Below are positions 16,255-25,318 of a DNA stretch of 50,626 nt, one piece after another. The translations under genes were made by a program, and so were the position numbers. The DNA is from Nitrospirota bacterium. GTDB lineage: Bacteria > Nitrospirota > UBA9217. The DNA lies in NCBI GenBank assembly GCA_020052615.1, contig JAGVOT010000021.1, forward strand, positions 1 to 50,626, given 5' to 3'. The first letter of the stretch is position 1. The number at the start of each line of letters is the position of its first letter. Under the pieces are notes generated by a model that ran no database searches, was not told where the DNA came from, and saw only the letters and a list, made by a program, of their open reading frames with translations.

Positions 16255-17448
16255 ATGATCACGAACGATATTATCAAGGACGGCCAGTCCTACCTGATGA
16301 ACACCTACAGCCGCCAGCCCCTGGTGCTCGTGAAGGGACGGGGCGCGACCGTCTACGACTCCGACGGAAGGGAGTACCTCGATTTCCTCGCCGGTGTCGC
16401 GGTGAACAACCTCGGCCATTGCCATCCGAGGGTCGTCGTGGCTCTCCAGAAGCAGGCGCAGCGGCTCATGCACGTCTCGAACCACTTCCACATCGAGCCG
16501 CAGGTGAACCTGGCGAAGGCGCTGGTGAAGAATTCCTTCGCCGACAAGGTCTTCTTCTGCAACTCCGGCGCCGAGGCGATCGAGGCCGCGATCAAGCTCG
16601 CCCGGCGGTACAGCCGCGAGGTGCTGAAGAAGGACCGGTTCGAGGTCATCACCTGCTTCGGGTCGTTCCACGGACGGACCTACGGCGCCGTCTCCGCGAC
16701 GGCCCAGGAGAAGTTCCACCAGGGATTCGAGCCCATGGTACCGGGCTTCCGGTTCGTGCCGTTCAACGACGTCAAGGCCGTCGAGGAAGCGGTCACTGAA
16801 AAGACCTGCGCCATCCTCGTGGAGCCGGTCCAGGGCGAAGGCGGCGTCAACGTTCCCTCGCCCGGCTACCTGAAAGCGCTCCGGGAGATCTGCGACAAGC
16901 ACGGCCTGCTCCTGCTGCTGGACGAGATCCAGACCGGCATGGGCCGGACCGGAAGGCTCTTTGCCTGCGAGCACGAGGGCGTCACACCCGACGTCATGGC
17001 GCTTGCCAAGGGCCTCGGCTCGGGCATGCCGATCGGAGCGCTTCTCGCCTCGGACAAGGCCGCCCAGGGATTCACACCGGGGTCCCACGGATCGACCTTC
17101 GGCGGCAATCCCCTTGCCTGCGCGGCAGGACTTGCCTCGCTCGAGACGCTGCTCGAGGACGACATCATCATACAGAACGTCGGGGAGCTGGGGTCGCATT
17201 TCGTCAAAGGCCTGGGGTCGCTCAAAGGCAGATATCCCTTCATCAGAGACGTGCGGGGAAAAGGTCTTCTGATCGGCATGGAACTGGACTTCGACGGCAA
17301 GGAGATCGTGACGGAGTGCCTCAAGCAGGGATTCCTGATCAACTGCACCATGAACACGGTCCTGCGGTTCATTCCCCCGCTCATCATCAGCGTGGAAGAG
17401 ATCGACAGGCTCGTGAACGCGCTGGACGGGATATTCAAAAAGCGCTGA
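16255..17448 (+). CDS. argD: acetylornithine aminotransferase
   Basis: PLP enzyme converting N-acetylglutamate semialdehyde to N-acetylornithine in arginine synthesis. 397 residues. Landmarks: FLAGVAVNNLGHCHP, NSGAEAIEAAIKLAR, GSFHGRTYGA, VEPVQGEGGV, LLLDEIQTGMGRTG with the pyridine-binding Asp, and ALAKGLGSGMPIGA with the Schiff-base Lys. Followed after 194 bases by argF, the next-but-one enzyme of the pathway. Strong GC3 bias makes both strands appear open here; the minus-strand frames are shadow. Confidence 0.95.
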   Translation: MITNDIIKDGQSYLMNTYSRQPLVLVKGRGATVYDSDGREYLDFLAGVAVNNLGHCHPRVVVALQKQAQRLMHVSNHFHIEPQVNLAKALVKNSFADKVFFCNSGAEAIEAAIKLARRYSREVLKKDRFEVITCFGSFHGRTYGAVSATAQEKFHQGFEPMVPGFRFVPFNDVKAVEEAVTEKTCAILVEPVQGEGGVNVPSPGYLKALREICDKHGLLLLLDEIQTGMGRTGRLFACEHEGVTPDVMALAKGLGSGMPIGALLASDKAAQGFTPGSHGSTFGGNPLACAAGLASLETLLEDDIIIQNVGELGSHFVKGLGSLKGRYPFIRDVRGKGLLIGMELDFDGKEIVTECLKQGFLINCTMNTVLRFIPPLIISVEEIDRLVNALDGIFKKR

Positions 17449-17478
17449 TCAAATTTGAAGATCGACCATTTTCTTTAA

Positions 17479-17510
17479 GGCGGCTTTCGCTGAGGCCGCC
17501 TGTGCTTTTT
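17479..17510 (+). terminator. possible terminator after argD
   Basis: GGCGGC / GCCGCC six-base stem followed by TGTGCTTTTT, 30 bases after the argD stop. If active, argF would need its own promoter. Confidence 0.5.
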
Positions 17511-17582
17511 AGAAGTAGCAGCCGCGGATGACCACAAGCAGGCGGCCACTCGGCGACGCGGTACGATGATCCCGGGCTTTTT

Positions 17583-17618
17583 CATTCGTGCCATTCGTCC
17601 CATTCGTGACATTTGTGT
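17583..17618 (+). repeat. 9-bp tandem repeat
   Basis: Four successive nine-base units CATTCGTGC, CATTCGTCC, CATTCGTGA and CATTTGTGT lie just upstream of argF. Low-complexity array; no gene. Confidence 0.8.
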
Positions 17619-17642
17619 TCAAGATTTGCTCAGGGAGAACCT

Positions 17643-18563
17643 ATGAAAAAAGACCTGCTCACCGTCAATGATCTCGCGGCCGGGGACATCGACCGGATCC
17701 TTGAACGGTCCGCCTGGCTCAAGAAGGCCTTGAAGGACGGCGTCACGCACCACCCCCTCAAAGGAAAGTCCCTCGGCATGATCTTCGAGAAGTCTTCAAC
17801 GCGCACAAGGGTGTCCTTCGAGGTCGGCATGTACCAGCTGGGGGGCCAGGCCCTTTTCCTGTCGCCTGCAGATCTCCAGATGGGCCGCGGCGAGCCCGTC
17901 GCCGACACGGCAAGGACCCTTTCCCGCTATCTCGACGGCATCATGATCCGCACCTTCGCCCAGTCGATGGTGGAAGAACTGGCGAAATACGCGACGATAC
18001 CGGTGATCAACGGTCTCACCGATCTGCACCATCCCTGCCAGGCGCTGGCGGACCTGTTCACGATCCGGGAAAAACTCGGTACCCTGAAAGGCCTGACGTT
18101 CGCGTACGTGGGGGACGGGAACAATATGGCCCATTCCCTCATCGAGGCCTGCGTCAAGGCAGGCATGCGCGTCGCCCTGGCCTGCCCTGCCGGCTATGCG
18201 CCGGACGCGTCCATCATGCGCGAGGCAAAGCAGGCCGCTGCTGGATCGGGCGCGGAGCTTTCGCTGACCGATGATCCCAGGAAGGCGGTCAAAGGCGCCG
18301 ACATCGTCTATACCGACGTCTGGGCCAGCATGGGCCAGGAAAAAGAGCATGAACTTCGGGTTCAGGCGTTCAAGGGATACGAGGTCGATGAGAAACTGGT
18401 GAAGCTTGCCGGACCGAAGGCCATCGTCATGCACTGCCTGCCCGCCCACCGCGGCGAAGAGATCAGCGCAGGGGTCATCGACGGTCCCCAGTCCGTGGTC
18501 TTCGACCAGGCCGAGAACCGCCTGCACACCCAGAAGGCCATTATGGAGCTCCTCATGGGATGA
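17643..18563 (+). CDS. argF: ornithine carbamoyltransferase
   Basis: Forms citrulline from ornithine and carbamoyl phosphate in arginine synthesis. 306 residues. Motifs: carbamoyl-phosphate loop SSTRTRVSFEVGM, HPCQALAD, DVWASMGQE and the ornithine-side HCLPAHRGEE. ATG 17643 (MKKDLLTVNDL) is preceded by GGGAG; ten more codons are open upstream without support. Pairs with argD upstream; the remaining arg genes are outside the window. Confidence 0.96.
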   Translation: MKKDLLTVNDLAAGDIDRILERSAWLKKALKDGVTHHPLKGKSLGMIFEKSSTRTRVSFEVGMYQLGGQALFLSPADLQMGRGEPVADTARTLSRYLDGIMIRTFAQSMVEELAKYATIPVINGLTDLHHPCQALADLFTIREKLGTLKGLTFAYVGDGNNMAHSLIEACVKAGMRVALACPAGYAPDASIMREAKQAAAGSGAELSLTDDPRKAVKGADIVYTDVWASMGQEKEHELRVQAFKGYEVDEKLVKLAGPKAIVMHCLPAHRGEEISAGVIDGPQSVVFDQAENRLHTQKAIMELLMG

Positions 18564-18653
18564 TGCTGTTTCAGACCACTGTCATCCCCCCTTACACCTG
18601 CCTGCAAACGGCAATGCTGTGCCGAGCAATAAACCTCAAATTTGAATATCACG

Positions 18654-18682
18654 CTGACAACCCCAAATATTTATGGTATATA
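18654..18682 (+). promoter_or_regulatory. promoter of the C26-type hydrolase gene
   Basis: CTGACA (18654-18659), 17-base spacer, TATATA (18677-18682), about 45 bases before the ATG at 18727. Confidence 0.5.
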
Positions 18683-18726
18683 GTATGCTTAGGAAATGTG
18701 CCATGGACACACGGGGAGGTGTGCGC

Positions 18727-19449
18727 ATGAAACCATTGATCGGCATCACCATGAACCTCGATGAGCAGCTGTCACGCAGCCTCAACATCCTTGATCAGGA
18801 TTATGGGAAGGCAATATTGCAGGCAGGCGGCATCCCGGTCCCCCTCCTCGGCATCAACCAGTCGGTCCCCGACCTGGTGAAACGGCTCGACGGGTTCCTT
18901 TTTACCGGCGGTGATGATATCCATCCCCGTTACTATAAGGAAAAACCCCTCTCGGGCGCACAGATACGACTCGCATCGGACAGCCGCATAAAGTTCGAGA
19001 CCAGGCTTTTCAGGGCCGCGGCCAAGGCAAAGAAGCCGGTACTTGCCGTGTGCTACGGCACTCAGCTCGTCAACGTGGCGCTCGGCGGCACGCTCTACCA
19101 GGACATTGCCCTCCAGATCCCCAAGGCCATCAAACACGGTCCGACGATATCAGGAGAAAAGGTATTTCATACGGTCAGCGTCTTTGAGGGGACCAGGCTT
19201 TGCCAGATCATGGGCAACTGCAGCACCGGTGACTGCTCGCTCCGCGTCCGGAGCGCACATCACCAGAGCATCAAGAATCCCGGAAAGGGCCTCAGGCTCT
19301 CGGCCGTATCGCCGGACGGCGTGTTCGAAGCGCTGGAGTCCCGCGGCAAGAACTTTCTTGTGGCCGTCCAGTGGCATCCCGAGAAGACCCCGGCGGACGG
19401 CGCTTCATCGGCCCTCTTTAAAGCGCTCATCCAGGCGTCGCGGAGATAG
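18727..19449 (+). CDS. gamma-glutamyl-GABA hydrolase-like class I amidotransferase (peptidase C26)
   Basis: 240 residues. MKPLIGITMN start, FLFTGGDDIHPRYY, nucleophile elbow AVCYGTQLVNVALGGTLYQD with the catalytic Cys, and VAVQWHPEKT with the catalytic His-x-Glu are the hallmarks of the PuuD/C26 family, which cleaves gamma-glutamyl bonds. GGGGAGG before the ATG at 18727 fixes the start. The peptide-binding lipoprotein begins nine bases after the stop, so the two are likely co-transcribed and may handle imported gamma-glutamyl peptides, though putrescine-degradation genes are not seen. Confidence 0.9.
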   Translation: MKPLIGITMNLDEQLSRSLNILDQDYGKAILQAGGIPVPLLGINQSVPDLVKRLDGFLFTGGDDIHPRYYKEKPLSGAQIRLASDSRIKFETRLFRAAAKAKKPVLAVCYGTQLVNVALGGTLYQDIALQIPKAIKHGPTISGEKVFHTVSVFEGTRLCQIMGNCSTGDCSLRVRSAHHQSIKNPGKGLRLSAVSPDGVFEALESRGKNFLVAVQWHPEKTPADGASSALFKALIQASRR

Positions 19450-19458
19450 CTCCAACCG

Positions 19459-21048
19459 ATGATCCTCCGGTACCGTCAACGCATTCCGTTCCTCACCATC
19501 GTCGTTCTTCTTGGCTTTCTCGCCGGCTGCCTGCCGTCACCGGAAAGCAAAGCCCCCGGCTTTCTCTACCTCCGGCTCTCCACCAATCCCACGACCCTTG
19601 ATCCGGCGCTCATCACCGACGTGATGGGCGGCGGGATCGCAGCCAAAATATTCAACGGACTCGTGAGGTTCAACGACAACCTTGACATCGTTCCTGATAT
19701 CGCCGAGTCCTGGCAGATCTCGCGCGACCACCGCACCTACACCTTCAAGCTCAGGACGGACGCCGCCTTCAGCAACGGCAGGAAAGTGACGGCCCATGAT
19801 TTTCAGTACTCCTTTGAGCGGGTGCTGTCCCCGGGAACGAAAGCGCCGATGACCTGGGTCCTGGACCGGATCAAAGGGGCCAGGGACGTCATTGCCGCCA
19901 GGACAACCCATGCGACGGGCATCCGGGTCATTGACGACCGAACCATCGAATTGACCCTGGAAAGGCCCTTTGGTCCGTTCCTCTCGCTTCTCGGCATGTC
20001 GGCAGCCTACGTGATACCCCGCGAGGCGGTGGCGCAGTTCGGCCAGGACTTCGGAAGTCACCCTGTCGGATCAGGACCCTATGTGCTCTCCGAATGGATG
20101 CACGGCCAGATCCTTACCCTCTCCAGCCGGGACGACTATTTTGAAGGCCGCCCCCGCCTGAAAGGCATCGTCTACCGCGTCATCCCCGAGGACCTCACGG
20201 CGGTCATGGAGTTCGAGACCGGCGGCCTCGATGCGCTCCAGATACCGGCATCGGAACACCGCCGCTATCTGTCCTCGGCGACATGGCGCGGCCGGATCGT
20301 CAGCAGACCCGGGCTCAATTGCTACTATCTCGGCCTCAATACCCGCAGGGCGCCCTTCCAGGACGTACGGGTCCGGCAGGCCGTGAACATGGCCATCGAC
20401 CGGCGCCGCCTGCTGGAGACGGTCTTCGAAAAACGGGGCATCCTCGCTGCCGGACCGGTCCCTCCGCCCCTATGGAAATTCGGCAGGGGGCCAAAGGATG
20501 CGGACGGATACCGTTATGATCCGGAGCGGGCGAAACAGATGATCCGTGAAGCGGGAATGGCAGGCAAGCGCATCAAGATATACATCTCCGCCGACCCCGA
20601 GGTCCTTGACATCCTGGAGGTCATCCAGCAGTACCTCTCCCGTGCGGGGCTCTTCGCCGAGATCGTCCAGCTGGATTGGAGCGCCTTCAAAGAGGCGTTG
20701 AACAAAGGTGAGGCCGATGCCTTCTGGCTGTCCTGGTGGGCGGATTACCCGGACCCTGAAAATTTTTTCTACCCCATGTTCTATTCGTCCAATGCCGGGC
20801 CTGCCGGGAACAGAACCTGGTACAATGACCGCGAATTCGACCGTCTGATCGAACAGGCCCAGTCCACAACGGACGAGCGGAAACGGTTTTCGCTCTACCA
20901 GCGGGCCAACGCGCACATCGTCAAGAACGCCCCCTGGGTCTTCATGTGGCACCGGTCCGACTTTTACGTTATCCAGCAGCGGGTCGGGGACTTCAGGATA
21001 TATCCCCTCTATTCCGTGGACAAGGGAATGGAGGTCTCCCTGAAATAG
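19459..21048 (+). CDS. peptide ABC-transporter substrate-binding lipoprotein (SBP family 5)
   Basis: 529 residues of the OppA/DppA fold. Lipobox LAGC at about residue 24 in FLTIVVLLGFLAGCLPSP predicts a lipid-anchored periplasmic protein. Family signatures: TLDPALITDVMGG, IAESWQISRDHRTYTFKLR, VTAHDFQYSFERVL, GSGPYVLSEW, VRQAVNMAIDR, FWLSWWADYPDPENFFYPMF. No permease or ATPase gene follows, so the transporter partners are elsewhere or it is an orphan receptor. Co-transcribed with the hydrolase upstream. Confidence 0.93.
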   Translation: MILRYRQRIPFLTIVVLLGFLAGCLPSPESKAPGFLYLRLSTNPTTLDPALITDVMGGGIAAKIFNGLVRFNDNLDIVPDIAESWQISRDHRTYTFKLRTDAAFSNGRKVTAHDFQYSFERVLSPGTKAPMTWVLDRIKGARDVIAARTTHATGIRVIDDRTIELTLERPFGPFLSLLGMSAAYVIPREAVAQFGQDFGSHPVGSGPYVLSEWMHGQILTLSSRDDYFEGRPRLKGIVYRVIPEDLTAVMEFETGGLDALQIPASEHRRYLSSATWRGRIVSRPGLNCYYLGLNTRRAPFQDVRVRQAVNMAIDRRRLLETVFEKRGILAAGPVPPPLWKFGRGPKDADGYRYDPERAKQMIREAGMAGKRIKIYISADPEVLDILEVIQQYLSRAGLFAEIVQLDWSAFKEALNKGEADAFWLSWWADYPDPENFFYPMFYSSNAGPAGNRTWYNDREFDRLIEQAQSTTDERKRFSLYQRANAHIVKNAPWVFMWHRSDFYVIQQRVGDFRIYPLYSVDKGMEVSLK

Positions 21049-21137
21049 AAAAACCGGGAATGACCTTATCGGGTCCCCTCCCGGCATCGAGTCCTTGTCT
21101 GTCTTTATACTTCTTACTTCTTACTTTCTTTTACACC

Positions 21138-21521
21138 TCACCCCTTCCAGGGCTGAAGGGCCTTTTCCACCTTCACCTTCATCTCGTGGCTGAATTCCTT
21201 GACGCCGTGTTTTTCCCGGGCATGGACAGCGACCCCGTCAACGATGAGTTCCTCGGTCTGAGCGATATATTTCCAGGAGCAGCCCTTTTCCAGGTCGCAG
21301 CGATAGACCTTGAGCTCCAGCATCTCTGCTTCCCTGGCCTCGACAGGAGACGGATTGCTGAAGGAATTCTTGATCTTTGCCACCATGTCGCTTCCCAGGG
21401 ACTGGTGACCATGAATGTCCCGCATATGGACCGCCACGACATCGGCGAGCAGTTCCTCGGTCTTCGCTATATGCCGCCATGAACATTTGTTCCCCATGCT
21501 GCTGCACTTGAACTCTTTCAT
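21138..21521 (-). CDS. tandem DUF1059 protein
   Basis: 127 residues containing two copies of the DUF1059 unit: about 1-60 (FKCSSMGNKCSWRHIAKTEELLADVVAVHMRDIHG) and 68-127 (YRCDLEKGCSWKYIAQTEELIVDGVAVHAREKHG). Each keeps a Cys-x5-7-Cys-x-W pair and a C-terminal His, a layout compatible with a small metal- or zinc-binding fold, but function is not established. GGAGG upstream supports ATG 21521. Most family members have a single unit. Confidence 0.88.
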   Translation of the reverse strand: MKEFKCSSMGNKCSWRHIAKTEELLADVVAVHMRDIHGHQSLGSDMVAKIKNSFSNPSPVEAREAEMLELKVYRCDLEKGCSWKYIAQTEELIVDGVAVHAREKHGVKEFSHEMKVKVEKALQPWKG

Positions 21522-21654
21522 AGAACATCCTCCTTTCCAGGCCTGTCGTCGCCGTTCTCTTCCTTAATTCTTAGTATAGCACTTTTTTAGAGGAGGATAT
21601 TTGTCCGCAATAACCCGAAGACAGGATGCAAAGGTTGGCGGGAGATAGCCGTGA

Positions 21655-22317
21655 TCAGCGGGGAGATCGTTTGACGATACGGGGGCCAAGATATCCACCC
21701 CAATCGTCCATCAGCTTTTTCGGGTCGAGTTCGGTGAGGACCTTGCCCGAAGGGACCTCGATGATATAGCCCCAGGGGGCATTCTTTTCACTGCACGGAG
21801 CGTGGGCGGGCACTTCCGCAGCAAGAAGAAGGCTCTTCGACTCTTTCAGCCACTTGATGGCCCCGAAATTCGGCTCGCCGTCTGCCAGGCAGGCAAAATG
21901 CTCCTTGAACTTGGCGGCGGCCTCCGACGTAACGTCATAATAATTCACCCGGTCGAATTCGAGTTTGAACACGGTGACGTACCACGCCTCGTCCTGCCCT
22001 CCCTCGTTCGCCGTAAGAGCAAAGGCCTTTGAATCGGGCGCCCAGGATATCTCCGCGGGGAGAATGATCGTGTACCCTTCGATCCCCGTGACCGGCATTC
22101 CGGCCTCGGTCACCGCGAGCATCATGTCCTGGACCAGCACGGTCTTTTTCCGGTCCGGCGAAGGGACCTTGAACGCACGCTGGCGGGGTACGGAGAACGA
22201 CTGTTTAGACCAGGCCCCCTCTTCTGCGGAAGCCGGGCTTCCGGCCCCAGCCAGGAGGAATAAAAGGATAAGCGCGGTCAACCGGGGCCGCCGTACGATG
22301 TCCAGGCACAAGCGCAT
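21655..22317 (-). CDS. secreted protein of unknown function
   Basis: 220 residues. An N-terminal segment with a hydrophobic core (LTALILLFLLAGAGSPASA, cut before EE) indicates export. The mature part carries a WD/TolB-like phrase, IILPAEISWAPDSKAFALTANEGGQDEAWYVTVFKL, which may be one or two beta-propeller blades, and two Cys. I do not recognise the family. SD GGAGGG supports ATG 22317. It lies downstream of ccsB but beyond that gene's terminator. Confidence 0.75.
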   Translation of the reverse strand: MRLCLDIVRRPRLTALILLFLLAGAGSPASAEEGAWSKQSFSVPRQRAFKVPSPDRKKTVLVQDMMLAVTEAGMPVTGIEGYTIILPAEISWAPDSKAFALTANEGGQDEAWYVTVFKLEFDRVNYYDVTSEAAAKFKEHFACLADGEPNFGAIKWLKESKSLLLAAEVPAHAPCSEKNAPWGYIIEVPSGKVLTELDPKKLMDDWGGYLGPRIVKRSPR

Positions 22318-22332
22318 GGATCCCTCCGATAG

Positions 22333-22369
22333 AAAAATTAAAAGCCGGGGCAGTATTCCGCCCCGGCTT
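22333..22369 (-). terminator. terminator of resB-ccsB
   Basis: AAGCCGGGGC / GCCCCGGCTT ten-base stem followed on the minus strand by TTTAATTTTT, 27 bases after the ccsB stop. Confidence 0.85.
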
Positions 22370-22395
22370 CAAGAGCATCGTTCGTTCCCGTCCCG

Positions 22396-23643
22396 TCAGT
22401 TCATCCCGCCGTAGGAGTGGAGGCCAGACAGAACGAGGTTCACGCCGAGGTAGGTGAAGATAACGGCCAGGAAGCCGACGGCGGAAATGACCGCCATCTG
22501 GGTCCCCTTCCAGCCCCGAACATAGCGCGAATGGAGGTAGATGGCGTACACGAACCAGGTGATGAGCGACCAGGTTTCCTTCGGGTCCCAGCCCCAGTAG
22601 GTGCCCCAGGCGCTGTTCGCCCATACCGCGCCGGTGATGATGCCGCCCGTGAGAAGCGGCCAGCCTATGGCGATCATCCGGTAGGTCACATCGTCAAGGA
22701 TTTCCTGGCTGGGGACATACTGGACCAGGAGCTTTTTGAGCGACATGCCCTTCGACCAGATGAACCAGAACAGGCCGGCGATGAGGCCCCACGCGACGAC
22801 CACGTTGACCAGTGACTTGCTCAGGAACGAGGCCTTGAAGAGGTGCTGCTTCATGGATTCGCCCGGCTGGAGCGTATGGGTCAGGTTCAGATACACGATG
22901 TCGAAGCCCATGGCGACCATGAGGCCGATCGCCAGGGTGACGCACATTGACCAGAACAGGTACACCTGCGGCTTGTTCTTCGCTCCGCGCATGACCAGAT
23001 AGAGGAACCAGACGAGGACCAGCACGCCGAGGCCCATCCAGAAAATAAGTTTCATCCGTTCGCCGGCCGCGGCCATGGCATAGCCTATCACCGCCAGCGC
23101 CGCCATCGCTCCCAGCCCGATCCCCAGGTCGCGGACCGGACCACGGTCCTCCATGTCGATCAGCAGGAAGATCATGCTGACGGCGAAGGCGACGCCGAAT
23201 GCGGCATAGCCCAGGAAGCTGATCAGCACATGGTAGAAGAGCCAGTTGCTCTTGAGTGCCGGCACGAGCGGGGAGATATCGGTGCTGATACCCGCGAAAT
23301 TGATGAACGCCAGCGCCAGAAAGGCGACGGGCATGACGAACGCGCCGAAGGCGCGGGTCTTGTACTTCCACTCCACAAGGAGGTAGATAAGCACGGTGCT
23401 CCAGGTGAAAAAGACGAGCGACTCGTAGAGGTTCGACAGGGGAACGCGGCCGATCCCCATCTGATACGACTCGATCCAGCGCATCGCCAGGGCGATGGTC
23501 TGCAGAACCAGTCCGGCGTAGGTGACATACGAGGCAACCTTGCCGATGCCCTCGTTCCGGAACGCCAGATAGCTGATGTAGCCCACCATGGAAACCAGGT
23601 AAGCGACCGTTGCGAAATTGAACAGCTGAGCACTCTCCATCAT
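22396..23643 (-). CDS. ccsB: System II cytochrome c biogenesis protein CcsB/CcsA (haem handling)
   Basis: Multi-spanning membrane protein that, with ResB, delivers haem to the periplasm and ligates it to apocytochromes. 415 residues with at least eight hydrophobic segments. The haem-binding WWD-type motif is visible as WGTYWGWDPKETWSLITWFVY. ATG at 23643 is followed immediately by a second ATG; GGAGG spacing fits the second slightly better. The gene follows resB by 14 bases. This pair explains how the multiheme cytochromes in the window would be matured. Confidence 0.95.
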   Translation of the reverse strand: MMESAQLFNFATVAYLVSMVGYISYLAFRNEGIGKVASYVTYAGLVLQTIALAMRWIESYQMGIGRVPLSNLYESLVFFTWSTVLIYLLVEWKYKTRAFGAFVMPVAFLALAFINFAGISTDISPLVPALKSNWLFYHVLISFLGYAAFGVAFAVSMIFLLIDMEDRGPVRDLGIGLGAMAALAVIGYAMAAAGERMKLIFWMGLGVLVLVWFLYLVMRGAKNKPQVYLFWSMCVTLAIGLMVAMGFDIVYLNLTHTLQPGESMKQHLFKASFLSKSLVNVVVAWGLIAGLFWFIWSKGMSLKKLLVQYVPSQEILDDVTYRMIAIGWPLLTGGIITGAVWANSAWGTYWGWDPKETWSLITWFVYAIYLHSRYVRGWKGTQMAVISAVGFLAVIFTYLGVNLVLSGLHSYGGMN

Positions 23644-23657
23644 TTCCTCCGTGGTAA

Positions 23658-25166
23658 TTACTTCGCTATTGCTTCTACAATACTATTGAACTCCCGCTCG
23701 AAGGCGAGCCGGTTCCGGTTCGAAGATCCCCCCACCAGGACCGCGGCCTGCCCCTTCCGGTCCTGAATGCGCACCCAGAGCTTGCGGTGCGAGCCGAAGA
23801 AGGCGATGAGCGGCCCGACGCAGAGCATGATGAACCCGGCATAGACGATCCACACACCGGGGTCCTTCGTTACCTGCAGCCCCGTGTACCGCGCCCCCCA
23901 ATAATCGACATAGCTGATCCGGTAATCCTCCGGCATGGAGGGTTCGGAAGAATCGACCTTCATCACCTGCGTCTTGTAGGCGAGCGACTTCCCGCGGTAT
24001 ACTTCAAGCTCTACCGTGGGGTTGATCAATTCCTCGTTCCGGGCTTGATAATACTGGACCTGTCCCGTCGCGGCGTCACGCATGCCGAAGGGCGCCAAGC
24101 CGGCGGCCTTGATGGTCCGGTCGATCGACTTGACATAGACCGACGTGCCCGGCATCAGGACGACGGTCTCGCCCGGCCCCGGGGAGTTCTTCTGACTGAC
24201 ATTCAGCACGATCCGTCCGGTTGCGTTCGGGATCGTCCCGTAGCTTGACTGGTAGAACGTGATGCCGTGATGGGTCAGCGGATCGTTCACGCGGATGCGT
24301 TTTTCCAGGACCTTCTGCTGCTGCAGGTCATAGACGGACAGGATGCTCCAGTACTCCGACGGCATTCCCGTGGGACGGCCGGCGTTCGCATAATAGTCCA
24401 CTTCGAAGTCGTCGGTGCGGACATAGTAGCCCAGCGGCATGGCGGGCACGCCGCCCCGGGGGTCATGGATCACGGGGCTCTTGCTTATGCCGAACCCGTC
24501 CATGATCTGGTCCCACAGGGGCTCGTTCCGCAGGTAGACGACGGCCGACGCCTCTCCCTCCGGCAGGTTCAGAAAACCCTTGAATCCGAAAAAGGCCCCG
24601 ATGAGCGCCCCGACGAATATGAGGATGATGCTGACATGGGTCACATAGACGCCCATGCGGCTGTAAGCCCCCTTCTGCGAGGCCAGGTGCGTGACCCCCT
24701 GCTCTTTCGTCAACTGGTGCGTGTATCTCTTTCCCTGAAGGGCCCTGAGCGCCGCTGTCTCGGCGGCTTCCATCCCTCCCTTGATCATGATCTCTTTTTT
24801 GTAGGGGACCGCCTTGAAGCCGTCATCCTCCAGGGGTTTCAGCGGCGCGCGCATGGCCTTCCAGGCATGGGGGAAGCGTTCGAGCGTGCAGATGGTAAGG
24901 TTTGCGGTCAGCAAGAGCAGGAGCAGGACGAACCACCATGTATGGTACAGATCAAAGAACCCGAGGGTCTCGAACCATTGCACCGTGGTCAGGCTGTACT
25001 CCTTAAGATACTCCTCCGGAGCCTGGTTCTGCTGGATCACCGTGCCGATGACCGATACCACCGCGAGAATGATCAGAAGCACCACGGCAAGTTTTACCGA
25101 GGAGAAGAACTTCCATATTTTGTCAGCAACGACCTCTACCATGCCCTGCTGGTCCTGTTTTTCCAA
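23658..25166 (-). CDS. resB: System II cytochrome c biogenesis protein ResB
   Basis: 502 residues. Three N-terminal membrane helices (LAVVLLIILAVVSVIGTVI, WFVLLLLLLTANLTICTLE, HVSIILIFVGALIGAFFGF), a large periplasmic domain and a C-terminal helix (VWIVYAGFIMLCVGPLIAFF), the classical ResB/Ccs1 plan. It chaperones apocytochrome c and forms the haem-ligation complex with CcsB. The start is a TTG at 25166 with GGAGG nine bases upstream; ATG 25142 is an alternative. A promoter lies at 25206-25235. Confidence 0.94.
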   Translation of the reverse strand: MEKQDQQGMVEVVADKIWKFFSSVKLAVVLLIILAVVSVIGTVIQQNQAPEEYLKEYSLTTVQWFETLGFFDLYHTWWFVLLLLLLTANLTICTLERFPHAWKAMRAPLKPLEDDGFKAVPYKKEIMIKGGMEAAETAALRALQGKRYTHQLTKEQGVTHLASQKGAYSRMGVYVTHVSIILIFVGALIGAFFGFKGFLNLPEGEASAVVYLRNEPLWDQIMDGFGISKSPVIHDPRGGVPAMPLGYYVRTDDFEVDYYANAGRPTGMPSEYWSILSVYDLQQQKVLEKRIRVNDPLTHHGITFYQSSYGTIPNATGRIVLNVSQKNSPGPGETVVLMPGTSVYVKSIDRTIKAAGLAPFGMRDAATGQVQYYQARNEELINPTVELEVYRGKSLAYKTQVMKVDSSEPSMPEDYRISYVDYWGARYTGLQVTKDPGVWIVYAGFIMLCVGPLIAFFGSHRKLWVRIQDRKGQAAVLVGGSSNRNRLAFEREFNSIVEAIAK

Positions 25167-25205
25167 CGTTCAATCCCTCCGCTCTGTACGAACAAATGAC
25201 CCGGT

Positions 25206-25235
25206 AAAATAACATACCGGTACAAACGCTGTCAA
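25206..25235 (-). promoter_or_regulatory. resB-ccsB promoter
   Basis: Minus strand TTGACA (25235-25230), then TATTTT after 18 or TTATTT after 17 bases. The -35 is perfect, the -10 weak, which would suit an activator-dependent promoter. Confidence 0.5.
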
Positions 25236-25261
25236 GGAGATTTGGCAAGATTATCAATAAC

Positions 25262-25291
25262 AAAAAGGCCCGGGAACCCATCCCCCGGGCC
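25262..25291 (-). terminator. terminator facing resB
   Basis: GGCCCGGG / CCCGGGCC stem with a nine-base loop and TTTTTG tail on the minus strand. It would stop read-through from the DUF4384 gene before resB. Confidence 0.8.
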
Positions 25292-25318
25292 ATAGTAAGT
25301 TGCGAATCAAAATCTACC

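Noticed and set aside
16138-17199. N-terminal extension of the folD frame to 653 codons
   Set aside because: The extra part is antisense to argD. The folD ATG at 16137 has an SD and a promoter, and gives the normal family length.
17583-17618. CRISPR-like repeats
   Set aside because: The units are nine bases long, directly adjacent and without spacers. No cas gene and no other array were seen in the window.
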